64,000 nt of DNA, from positions 1 through 64,000 of the forward strand of contig NZ_JAZHFS010000009.1 of assembly GCF_036541405.1 (NCBI RefSeq). Reading direction: 5' to 3'. Made by a program: the position numbers and the translations under genes. Position 1 is the first letter of the stretch; each line of letters opens with the position of its first letter. The notes under the pieces were generated by a model, which ran no database searches, was not told the DNA's origin, and saw only the letters and a program-made list of their open reading frames with translations. Shown here one piece after another: positions 25,278 to 34,368 of this stretch. Source of the DNA: Clostridium_AD frigoriphilum. Lineage in GTDB: Bacteria; Bacillota; Clostridia; Clostridiales; Clostridiaceae.

Positions 25278-26312
25278 ATGACAATAATGAAAATATTAAA
25301 GCCGGGTATGTATACTACAATTCAGGACATCGGTAGGTATAATTATCAAAAATCCGGTATGTCTGTTTCCGGTGCTATGGATCAATTCTCACTAAGAGTG
25401 GCTAATATTCTTGTTGGGAATAAGGATGGCGAGGCATGTTTAGAAGCTACTCTTTTCGGTCTTAAAATAAAATTTGAGGGTGATGCCTTGATTGCAGTTA
25501 CAGGGGCCAATCTTATGCCAAGGATAAATAATAAGGCTATAGACATGTGGTCTGGAATTAAGGTATTAGATGGTGATGAACTTTCCTTTGAAACAGCTCA
25601 AAGTGGTTGCAGAAGTTATATAGCAATAGAGCATGGCATTGACGTGCAAGAGGTTATGGGTAGCAAGTCTACATATGTGAAAGGCAAAGTAGGAGGCTTT
25701 CAAGGAAGGATGCTCAAGGCTGGCGACGAGATTAAGATTGGATCTTCAGCAGAAAATGAGTTTACTAGTATCAAAAAGCTTCCAATTGAGTTAATACCAT
25801 TGTACTCCAAGAATAATATTGTAAGAGTGGTAATGGGTCCTCAGGATGATTATTTTACGGTAGATGGTATAAATACATTTTTTGATTGTGAGTATAAAGT
25901 GACAAGTGAAGCTGATAGAATGGGATACCGATTATCTGGTCCTAAAATTTCACATATTACTTCTGCAGACATTATATCTGATGGAATAACAATGGGGTCT
26001 GTGCAGATTCCAGGTGATGGGGCTCCAATAATTATGATGGCTGATAGGCAAACTACTGGTGGATATACGAAAATTGCCACAATAATAACGCCTGATATAA
26101 ACATAGTGGGACAATTAAAGCCTGGTGACAGTATCAGGTTTAAATTAATAAGTATTGAGGAAGCTCATAGAATATATAGAAAATATATGAAAGACTTTGA
26201 TTCTATAAGAGAAAATATGACAAAAGTAGGATGTTACGCAATAACTGGTGAAAAGTTTAAAGTAAGGGTAAACAATAAGGAGTATGAAGTAATCGTACAG
26301 GAAATTAAGTAA
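25278..26312 (+). CDS. pxpC: 5-oxoprolinase subunit C (KipA family)
   Basis: PxpC is the larger partner of PxpB in 5-oxoprolinase. The 344-residue protein has the family landmarks PGMYTTIQDIGRYNYQKSG, SGAMDQFSLRVANILVGN, GPQDDYF in the middle and GDGAPIIMMADRQTTGGYTK in the C-terminal third. In many bacteria pxpB and pxpC are fused; here they are separate genes 4 bases apart. An ATG three codons in is an alternative start. Confidence 0.94.
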   Translation: MTIMKILKPGMYTTIQDIGRYNYQKSGMSVSGAMDQFSLRVANILVGNKDGEACLEATLFGLKIKFEGDALIAVTGANLMPRINNKAIDMWSGIKVLDGDELSFETAQSGCRSYIAIEHGIDVQEVMGSKSTYVKGKVGGFQGRMLKAGDEIKIGSSAENEFTSIKKLPIELIPLYSKNNIVRVVMGPQDDYFTVDGINTFFDCEYKVTSEADRMGYRLSGPKISHITSADIISDGITMGSVQIPGDGAPIIMMADRQTTGGYTKIATIITPDINIVGQLKPGDSIRFKLISIEEAHRIYRKYMKDFDSIRENMTKVGCYAITGEKFKVRVNNKEYEVIVQEIK

Positions 26313-26346
26313 TTAAGAAAAATGAACTCTTAGGAGGGATAAAATA

Positions 26347-27867
26347 GTGAATCCAATTAGAATAACTGAGACAGTACTTAGAGATGGCCAGCAATCCTTA
26401 ATTGCGACGAGATTAAAAACAGAAGAGATATTGCCAATTCTAGAAAAAATGGATAAGGTCGGGTATTATTCAATGGAGGTATGGGGAGGAGCGACTTTCG
26501 ATTCATGTCTCCGTTTTCTTAATGAAGACCCTTGGGAAAGACTAAGAGAAATCCGTAAAATAGTTAAAAATACTAAGCTGCAAATGATCCTTCGAGGTCA
26601 AAATCTTCTAGGATATAAGCATTATGCGGATGATGTGGTTGAGGCATTTATTAAGAAGTCTATAGAAAATGGTATAGATATAATAAGAGTATTTGATGCA
26701 TTAAATGACACAAGAAATATGGAAACTTCAATTAGAGTTATTAAAGAAAACGGAGCACACTGTCAATGTGCTATATGTTATACAACTAGCCCAGTGCATA
26801 CTTTGGATTATTATGTTGAATTATCAATAAAACTCGAGAAATTAGGGGCACATTCAATTTGTATTAATGATATGGCTGGTATATTAACGCCATATTCGGC
26901 TTTCGAATTGGTGAAGAAATTAAAAGCGGCTGTAAAAATACCATTATGTTTACATGCTCATTGTACTAGCGGAATAGCTTCTATGACATATTTAAAGGCT
27001 GTTGAAGCAGGAGTAGATATTATAGACACTGCAATTTCTCCCTTTTCAGAGGGTGCATCACAACCACCTACAGAGTCGATGGTCCTTACTTTAAAAGAGA
27101 GTCCACGCGATCCTAAATTAGATATTAATTTATTAGGTGAAATAGCAGATTATTTTAGAACTATAAAAGAGAAATACAGAGAAAATGGAATATTAAATCC
27201 AAAAGTTATGAATGTAGAGCCTAGAATTATTACATATCAGGTTCCTGGAGGGATGTTATCGAACCTTTTATTAGAGCTTAAGGAGCAGGGGGTTGAAGCT
27301 AGATATAAAGAAGTACTTACAGAGATACCTAGAGTGAGAAAAGATTTAGGATTTCCACCTTTAATTACACCTCTTATTCAAATGGTAGGAACTCAAGCGA
27401 TATTTAATATACTATCTGGCGTCCGATATAAAATAATTCCAAAAGAATTAAAAGATTATGTTAAAGGACTTTATGGAAGTCCATCAACACCTATAAAAGA
27501 TGATATAAAGACAAAAATCATAGGTGATATGAAAATTATAACTCAAAGACCGGCAGACTTATTAGAGCCGGAGATGGACAAATATAAAAATGAAATTGGG
27601 GAGTTGGCCACTACTTATGAAGATGTATTATCATATGCTTTATTTCCACGAAGTTCAAAAAAATTCTTTGAGGACAGGTTAAGTGACAATATAAACAGTG
27701 GTACTTGCGATAGTTATAAGGAAATAATAACAAATTATAAAATGCAAGAAATAAATGAAGTAGACGAAGAAGAGAGAATAGTAGTAGCACTTGTAGCATC
27801 TGCTATGGCAGCACGCGACAATCCGAATTCGGAGTTTAGGATATCAAAAATCAAAAGAATAAAATGA
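26347..27867 (+). CDS. Pyruvate/oxaloacetate carboxyltransferase (PycB/OadA-like) with a decarboxylase gamma-like tail
   Basis: The 506-residue protein, starting at GTG behind AGGAGGGA, is a biotin-dependent carboxyltransferase subunit. It has the HMGL-like barrel with TETVLRDGQQSLIATRL, the metal-site region CLHAHCTSG and a PYC/OADA C-terminal domain. Such enzymes move CO2 between biotin and pyruvate/oxaloacetate or an acyl-CoA. It has no biotin-attachment domain. Its last ~30 residues (EERIVVALVASAMAARD to FRISKIKRIK) resemble the C-terminus of oxaloacetate decarboxylase gamma-type subunits. It is probably the fifth gene of the pxp operon. Its exact substrate is not evident. Confidence 0.82.
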   Translation: MNPIRITETVLRDGQQSLIATRLKTEEILPILEKMDKVGYYSMEVWGGATFDSCLRFLNEDPWERLREIRKIVKNTKLQMILRGQNLLGYKHYADDVVEAFIKKSIENGIDIIRVFDALNDTRNMETSIRVIKENGAHCQCAICYTTSPVHTLDYYVELSIKLEKLGAHSICINDMAGILTPYSAFELVKKLKAAVKIPLCLHAHCTSGIASMTYLKAVEAGVDIIDTAISPFSEGASQPPTESMVLTLKESPRDPKLDINLLGEIADYFRTIKEKYRENGILNPKVMNVEPRIITYQVPGGMLSNLLLELKEQGVEARYKEVLTEIPRVRKDLGFPPLITPLIQMVGTQAIFNILSGVRYKIIPKELKDYVKGLYGSPSTPIKDDIKTKIIGDMKIITQRPADLLEPEMDKYKNEIGELATTYEDVLSYALFPRSSKKFFEDRLSDNINSGTCDSYKEIITNYKMQEINEVDEEERIVVALVASAMAARDNPNSEFRISKIKRIK

Positions 27868-27900
27868 TGAGTATAATTTAGCTAGGAAGGTGTTAATAAT

Positions 27901-28041
27901 ATGAAAAAATATATGATAACGCTAAATGATAAAGTTTATGAAGTAGAAATAGAAGAAGTAATGGAGCCAACTGGGGAAGAGAAGATAACCATAACACAAA
28001 ATAGCAATATTATTCCTATAAATGATTTAAGTGCCTTTTAG
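27901..28041 (+). CDS. 46-residue protein resembling the start of a biotin carrier protein
   Basis: A short frame behind AGGAAGGTG encodes MKKYMITLNDKVYEVEIEEV, very close to the N-terminus of clostridial biotin carrier/decarboxylase gamma proteins. It then diverges and stops after 46 residues. There is no proline/alanine linker and no biotin lysine motif (EAMKM-like), and no frame downstream up to 28285 supplies one. It may be a degraded remnant or a shortened accessory peptide for the preceding carboxyltransferase. The ribosome site and start are intact. Confidence 0.6.
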   Translation: MKKYMITLNDKVYEVEIEEVMEPTGEEKITITQNSNIIPINDLSAF

Positions 28042-28084
28042 GAACATATGTTTTGTACAAAAATAAACTGGTAAAAACAAAAAT

Positions 28085-28131
28085 ACTGCACCCAAGGGGA
28101 CTTGGAGTGCTCCCTGTCAAGTAGACAGGGA
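28085..28131 (+). other. Two tandem GC-rich hairpins after the pxp operon
   Basis: The first hairpin spans about 28088-28110, with stems GCAC/GTGC and CCAAG/CTTGG and a GGGA loop. The second spans about 28113-28131, with CCCTGTC/GACAGGG and an AAGTA loop. They are much more GC-rich than their surroundings and are followed by a strong terminator. No known riboswitch or small RNA consensus was recognised. Together with the terminator they occupy most of the 244-base gap between the 46-residue gene and comM. Confidence 0.5.
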
Positions 28132-28147
28132 AAATAATAAAATTGAC

Positions 28148-28200
28148 TTAAACGGCTAAAGCCCTGAATTTAATTGGGCTTTAGCCGTTTAATTTTTTTT
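28148..28200 (+). terminator. Strong terminator after the pxp operon
   Basis: A perfect 17-bp stem (28148-28164 with 28176-28192) with an 11-base loop is followed directly by eight T residues. It closes the pxpA-to-carboxyltransferase transcription unit. Confidence 0.95.
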
Positions 28201-28285
28201 AATTTCATGTAAGGTTATTTTGTTGATAATTATGTCAATAATTATGTAATATGAATTAGGAAATAAAAAAGGTAAGGGTGATAAT

Positions 28286-29809
28286 ATGGCAATACAAATT
28301 ATGTCAGCAGCATTTACAGGAATTAAAGGCGTTATAGTTACCGTTGAAATTGATATAACTAGGGGACTACCCGCCTTAAATATCGTCGGACTTGCAGATA
28401 TATCTGTTAAAGAATCAAAAGAACGAGTACGTTCTGCAATACTGAATTCAGGATTTGATTTCCCGGTAAATAGAATAACTATAAATCTAGCACCAGCCGA
28501 TTTAAAAAAGGAGGGATCATTATTTGATTTACCAATAGCGATAGGCATTCTTCTTGCAACTAAACAAATAAATGTTAATGATATTAATGATTATCTTTTT
28601 ATTGGAGAATTATCATTATCAGGTAAACTAAAAAAAGTACGTGGAGCCTTACCTGTGGTTATGGAAGGAATTGAAAATAAAATTGAAAAGTTTATAGTTC
28701 CGACATACAATGCAAGAGAATGTAGCCTTGTTAAATCTGCAAAGATATTTCCTTTGGATGATTTAAAACAAGTAGTAGACTTTTTAAATTATAAAGATTT
28801 AATGCCTTATGAGAGAGGCAAAGATATAGAAATATTAATTAATGAAGAGTTAGATTATGAAGATGTTATGGGACAAGAGAGTTCAAAACGTGCTATTGAA
28901 GTAGCTGCTGCTGGGGGACATAATCTAATTATGTATGGACCACCAGGCTCTGGTAAATCAATGATGGCAAAAAGGATTCCAACAATACTACCGTCTTTAA
29001 GTCAAGAGGAGTCACTCGAGGTTACAAAAATCTATAGTGTTTCCGGAAAGCTGGGCAATAATGAAGGAATTGTTTTGCAACGACCATTTAGAAATCCTCA
29101 TCATACTATATCGCGGATTGCTTTAGTTGGTGGGGGAAATAAAATAATACCTGGAGAAATTTCTTTAGCTCACACGGGGGTATTATTTCTAGATGAAATA
29201 TTAGAATTCAAAAAAAATGTCTTAGAAGTGTTAAGGCAACCTTTAGAAGAGAGAAAAATCACTATTTCAAGAGTTAATGGAACTATAGAATACCCATCCA
29301 ATTTCATGTTTGTAAGTGCATTAAATCCATGCCCTTGCGGATACTATGGATCATATGAGCGTCAATGTAGTTGTAGTGAATATGAAAGAAGAAGGTATTT
29401 GAGTAAGCTAAGTGGTCCACTACTAGATAGAATTGATATATTTACGGCAGTTAATTTTCTGCCTTATAATAAAATAATTAGTAAAAAAAGCAGTGAAAAA
29501 TCTAGCATTATTAAAAAAAGAGTTATCGAGGCAAGAAATATTCAAGAGAAACGTTTTAGTACGGAAGAAATTCACTGCAACGCAGAGATGAACCAAAAGT
29601 TAATTAAAAAATATTGCCATATAGATAAAAAAGCAAGTGAAATTCTTGAATTAATGTACAATAAATTTGCTTTAAGCACAAGGGCTTATTCAAGAATCAT
29701 TAAAGTAGCTAGAACTATAGCAGACTTAGATGGAAGTGAAAATATCTTAGATAAACATATTATTGAGGCGGTGCAATATAGAAAATTTATTGATGAGCAA
29801 ATAGTTTGA
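28286..29809 (+). CDS. comM: ComM/YifB family AAA+ ATPase
   Basis: ComM-type proteins are AAA+ helicases that promote branch migration during natural transformation. The 507-residue protein has an N-terminal Lon-like domain, then the Mg-chelatase-type AAA+ domain with Walker A MYGPPGSGKSMMAKR (about residue 218) and Walker B LFLDEILEF. A C-terminal domain includes FALSTRAYSRIIKVARTIADL. The CPCGYYG to CSCSEYE cysteines form the expected zinc-like cluster. It precedes dprA, another recombination/competence gene. Length is complete. Confidence 0.93.
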   Translation: MAIQIMSAAFTGIKGVIVTVEIDITRGLPALNIVGLADISVKESKERVRSAILNSGFDFPVNRITINLAPADLKKEGSLFDLPIAIGILLATKQINVNDINDYLFIGELSLSGKLKKVRGALPVVMEGIENKIEKFIVPTYNARECSLVKSAKIFPLDDLKQVVDFLNYKDLMPYERGKDIEILINEELDYEDVMGQESSKRAIEVAAAGGHNLIMYGPPGSGKSMMAKRIPTILPSLSQEESLEVTKIYSVSGKLGNNEGIVLQRPFRNPHHTISRIALVGGGNKIIPGEISLAHTGVLFLDEILEFKKNVLEVLRQPLEERKITISRVNGTIEYPSNFMFVSALNPCPCGYYGSYERQCSCSEYERRRYLSKLSGPLLDRIDIFTAVNFLPYNKIISKKSSEKSSIIKKRVIEARNIQEKRFSTEEIHCNAEMNQKLIKKYCHIDKKASEILELMYNKFALSTRAYSRIIKVARTIADLDGSENILDKHIIEAVQYRKFIDEQIV

Positions 29810-29860
29810 TTATTAATATAAGTTGTTATAAAAAATATATACAGGAGGTATAGGAAAAGG

Positions 29861-30943
<1,083 letters not shown>

Positions 30944-30990
30944 GTAAATATAAGTAAATTATATTAAAATACATTGATGGAGGGGATAAG

Positions 30991-33108
30991 ATGGGACAAA
31001 AACTTGTTATAGTTGAGTCACCTGCAAAAGCTAAAACCATAAAGAAATATCTAGGTAGTAGTTATGTAGTAGAAGCGTCCATGGGACATGTTAGAGATTT
31101 ACCTAAAAGCCAATTGGGTGTTGATATCGACAACAATTATGAACCTAAATATATAACTATCCGTGGTAAAGGGGAACTTTTATCTAAACTAAGAAAAGCA
31201 GCTAAAAAAAGCGATAAAATTTATTTGGCAACAGATCCTGATAGAGAGGGTGAAGCTATTGCGTGGCATTTAGCAAAAGCATTAAAAATAGATGAAAAAG
31301 ATAAGTGTAGGATAGAATTTAATGAGATAACAAAAACGGCTGTTAAAAACGCTATAAAATCTCCAAGAGTAATAAATGCAACACTTGTTGATGCTCAACA
31401 AGCAAGGCGTATACTTGATAGACTAGTTGGATATGAGATTAGTCCTATACTTTGGAGAAAAGTTAAATGGGGATTAAGTGCAGGAAGGGTTCAATCAGTT
31501 ACCCTTAAAATAATTTGTGATAGGCAAAAAGAAATAGAAAAATTTATAACTAAAGAATATTGGACTATAGAATGTGAATTATATAAAGAAGGGGATCCTC
31601 AGAAATTAAGTGTTAAATTAAATTCAAAGTGTGGAGAAAAGTTTGAAATAAATTCTAAGGAAGAAAGTGAAAAGGTTATTAATAACCTTAGTGAAAAAGA
31701 ATTTGTTGTAAGTAAGATAAAAAAATCATCTAAAATTAAGAATCCACTACCACCATTCATAACAAGTACACTTCAGCAAGATGGTTATAGGAAACTTAAC
31801 TTTGCAACAAAACGAACTATGTCTATTGCTCAACAACTATATGAAGGTATGGAAATAGAGGGACATGGAACAGTAGGGTTAATTACATATATGAGGACCG
31901 ATTCCACAAGAATTGCAGAGGAAGCTCAACAAAGTGCAAAAGACTTTATTTGCAGCAAATATGGTGAAAAATACTATCCAAACACACCAAGAATATTTAA
32001 AAGTAAAAAAAATATACAAGATGGTCATGAAGCTATTAGACCATCTAATATTGAAATAACACCAGAAGTTGCGAAAAAAACACTTAAAGCTCCACAATAC
32101 AAATTATATACATTGATTTGGAATAGATTCGTAGCAAGTCAAATGGAAACATGTTTACTTGATACTGTATCTATAGATATAGTAAATGGAGATTATAGTC
32201 TTAAAGCATCCGGGTCTAAAGTAGCTTTTGATGGATTTAGAAAAATTTATGGTGAAGATTTAGAAGATGAAGAAAATAATCTAAAGTTTCCAGAACTTAA
32301 TAAAGAAGATATTTTACACAGTGAAAAAACTGAGGGAAAACAGCATTTCACTTTGCCGCCTGCAAAATTTTCTGAAGCATCTCTTGTAAAAACACTAGAA
32401 GAAAATGGTATAGGGAGACCTAGTACTTATGCACCAATTATTTCTACTCTTCTTAATAGAAAATATGTGGAAAAAGATAATAAAGCGTTAGAAGTAACGG
32501 AAATAGGGAATATTGTAAATAATATCTTAAGTGAATACTTCAAACAAATAGTGGATATAGAATTTACAGCACAAATGGAAAACAATTTAGATTATGTAGA
32601 GGAAGGCAAAGAAAAATGGCAAAACATAGTTAATAACTTTTTTACACCGCTTAAAGAAGATATTGAAATTGCAGAGAAAGAGATAGCAAAAATTACAATT
32701 GAAGATGAAGTTACAGAAGTAGAATGCGATAAATGTGGAAAGTTCATGGTAATAAAACACGGAAGATTTGGTGATTTTTTAGCATGTCCTGGTTATCCAG
32801 AGTGTAAAAATACAAAAGCAATTACTAAGGAACTAGATGTTTCCTGTCCTAAATGTGGTGGAACAATTTTAGAAAGAAGAAGTAAAAAAGGAACTAAATT
32901 TTTCGGCTGTAGTAATTATCCTAAGTGTGATTTTGTAAGTTGGCATGAACCAACTGATATAAAATGTTCAGAGTGTGGAACATATATGGTTAAACGATAT
33001 AGTAAGACTAAAAGTGATTATATGGAATGTTCAAATGCAGAATGTAAACATAAGGAATATAAAGAGGAAGAAAACAGTGAGGAAAATAGCGAAGAAAAGA
33101 AAAATTAG
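30991..33108 (+). CDS. topA: DNA topoisomerase I
   Basis: Type IA topoisomerase relaxes negative supercoils by single-strand passage. The 705-residue protein starts with the Toprim domain (VIVESPAKAKTIKKYLG; metal site DPDREGEAIAWHL). The active-site tyrosine lies in GLITYMRTDSTRI (about residue 300). Three C-terminal zinc ribbons follow, each beginning CxxCG: CDKCGKF, CPKCGGT and CSECGTY. A GGAGGGG ribosome site precedes the ATG. The dprA-topA-codY order is the common clostridial one. Confidence 0.97.
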   Translation: MGQKLVIVESPAKAKTIKKYLGSSYVVEASMGHVRDLPKSQLGVDIDNNYEPKYITIRGKGELLSKLRKAAKKSDKIYLATDPDREGEAIAWHLAKALKIDEKDKCRIEFNEITKTAVKNAIKSPRVINATLVDAQQARRILDRLVGYEISPILWRKVKWGLSAGRVQSVTLKIICDRQKEIEKFITKEYWTIECELYKEGDPQKLSVKLNSKCGEKFEINSKEESEKVINNLSEKEFVVSKIKKSSKIKNPLPPFITSTLQQDGYRKLNFATKRTMSIAQQLYEGMEIEGHGTVGLITYMRTDSTRIAEEAQQSAKDFICSKYGEKYYPNTPRIFKSKKNIQDGHEAIRPSNIEITPEVAKKTLKAPQYKLYTLIWNRFVASQMETCLLDTVSIDIVNGDYSLKASGSKVAFDGFRKIYGEDLEDEENNLKFPELNKEDILHSEKTEGKQHFTLPPAKFSEASLVKTLEENGIGRPSTYAPIISTLLNRKYVEKDNKALEVTEIGNIVNNILSEYFKQIVDIEFTAQMENNLDYVEEGKEKWQNIVNNFFTPLKEDIEIAEKEIAKITIEDEVTEVECDKCGKFMVIKHGRFGDFLACPGYPECKNTKAITKELDVSCPKCGGTILERRSKKGTKFFGCSNYPKCDFVSWHEPTDIKCSECGTYMVKRYSKTKSDYMECSNAECKHKEYKEEENSEENSEEKKN

Positions 33109-33135
33109 GATAATAAGGTAGAGGCAGATTAATAT

Positions 33136-33164
33136 TTGACAAATAAAATGTCGAAACATATATT
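33136..33164 (+). promoter_or_regulatory. Upstream promoter candidate for codY
   Basis: TTGACA (33136-33141) and TATATT (33159-33164) are spaced by 17 bases in the topA-codY gap. It is the best -35 of three candidate promoters in this gap. Confidence 0.5.
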
Positions 33165-33260
33165 AATACTGTTGATATAGCATGAATGTTGTGATAGTAT
33201 TATAAACGAAACGATTCTAAAAATTTAAAATATTTTGAATTGTACTTATTCTAAAGTAAA

Positions 33261-33289
33261 TTGACTTTGTGAATTTGTTTAAATAATAT
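33261..33289 (+). promoter_or_regulatory. Proximal promoter candidate for codY
   Basis: TTGACT (33261-33266) and TAATAT (33284-33289) are 17 bases apart, ending 36 bases before the GTG start of codY. A further match, TTGATA (33172-33177) with TAGTAT (33195-33200), lies upstream. Confidence 0.55.
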
Positions 33290-33325
33290 AGGTTGTATTT
33301 TATAACAAAAACGAGGAGGAATATT

Positions 33326-34099
33326 GTGTCATTATTAGATAAAACGAGAATGTTGAATAAAATATTGCAAAAATCCGGAACAGAACCAGTAGTTTTTGAT
33401 GATATATGTAATTTATTAAGCGATGTATTGCAATGTAATGTATATATTATTAGTAGAAGAGGAAAGATATTAGGTTATGATCTATCAAGTGGGTTTGAAT
33501 GTGAAGTTGTAAAGAATGAAATTATAAAAAACATGAGGTTTCCAGAGGATTACAATAACAGCTTGCTTAATATTAATGAAACAAAAGCTAATCTCACAAA
33601 TGAAAATGTTTGCGTATTCCAAGATGATAAAGAATGTGGAGTAGAAAACAAAATGACTACTATAGTACCGATAAACGGTAATAGGGAAAGATTAGGTACT
33701 CTTTTACTTTCGAGATTTGATCAGATGTTTACAGAAGATGATCTAGTTTTAGTTGAATATAGCGCTACAATAGTTGGTCTTGAAATTTTAAGGGCTAAAA
33801 ATGATTTGATAGAAGAAGAAGCAAGAAAAAAAGCAGTAGTGCAACTCGCTATTGGAACGTTATCTTATTCAGAACTTGAAGCAGTACAACATATATTTAA
33901 TGAATTAGATGGCAGTGAGGGTTTACTTGTAGCGTCTAGAATAGCAGATAAGGTTGGAATAACTAGATCTGTTATAGTTAATGCTCTAAGAAAATTTGAA
34001 AGTGCAGGAGTAATAGAATCAAGATCACTTGGAATGAAAGGTACACATATTAAAATATTAAATGAGAAATTAATGGATGAACTAAAAAAAATAAAATAG
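33326..34099 (+). CDS. codY: GTP-sensing transcriptional pleiotropic repressor CodY
   Basis: CodY senses GTP and branched-chain amino acids and represses nutrient-scavenging genes during growth. The product from the GTG at 33326 is 257 residues, the usual length, starting MSLLDKTRMLNKILQKSG behind AGGAGGAA. The N-terminal GAF-like ligand domain is followed by a C-terminal winged helix-turn-helix (VASRIADKVGITRSVIVNALRKFESAG). The frame is open to 33293 but the extension is not part of the family. Its position between topA and rpsB is conserved in clostridia. Confidence 0.96.
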   Translation: MSLLDKTRMLNKILQKSGTEPVVFDDICNLLSDVLQCNVYIISRRGKILGYDLSSGFECEVVKNEIIKNMRFPEDYNNSLLNINETKANLTNENVCVFQDDKECGVENKMTTIVPINGNRERLGTLLLSRFDQMFTEDDLVLVEYSATIVGLEILRAKNDLIEEEARKKAVVQLAIGTLSYSELEAVQHIFNELDGSEGLLVASRIADKVGITRSVIVNALRKFESAGVIESRSLGMKGTHIKILNEKLMDELKKIK

Positions 34100-34101
34100 T
34101 C

Positions 34102-34136
34102 TAAGGCAGAACAGTTTTGTTCTGCCTTAAAAAAAT
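34102..34136 (+). terminator. Hairpin after codY
   Basis: A perfect 12-bp stem (34102-34113 with 34118-34129) with a GTTT loop lies 2 bases after the codY stop. The following bases are A-rich rather than T-rich, so termination on the + strand may be inefficient. Confidence 0.65.
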
Positions 34137-34233
34137 TAAATTAATAAAGTATAAATATGTATGAAATGAGAATATTAATGGGTAGAGTAGTTATCTAATT
34201 CAATAAAAGATTTAATTATATTAAATATTTTTA

Positions 34234-34262
34234 TTGAATAGATTATTACCTTATGTTATACT
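34234..34262 (+). promoter_or_regulatory. Promoter for rpsB-tsf
   Basis: TTGAAT (34234-34239) and TATACT (34257-34262) are spaced by 17 bases. Transcription would start near 34269, giving a leader of about 100 bases before rpsB. Confidence 0.7.
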
Positions 34263-34293
34263 ACAAAAGTGAGAAAATACACACATTGCTTAA

Positions 34294-34327
34294 TTATTGA
34301 AGGGTGCCAATATTTGGTCTTTAATAA
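34294..34327 (+). promoter_or_regulatory. Hairpin in the rpsB leader
   Basis: A 9-bp stem (34294-34302 with 34319-34327, one G-T) encloses a second 5-bp stem (34306-34310 with 34314-34318). The region resembles an autoregulatory ribosomal-protein leader, but binding by S2 is only a guess from position. Confidence 0.45.
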
Positions 34328-34368
34328 GATGATGGTAATGGAGGTAAAAACCAGGGAGGTTATTATTA

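Noticed and set aside
28085..28131. Guanidine-II (mini-ykkC) riboswitch
   Set aside because: Two small hairpins are present but the loops lack the ACGR motif and the element is downstream, not upstream, of the operon.
16817..28200. Genomic island with integrase or prophage
   Set aside because: No integrase, transposase, phage gene, tRNA or clear flanking repeat was seen; the block contains only metabolic, transport and signalling genes.
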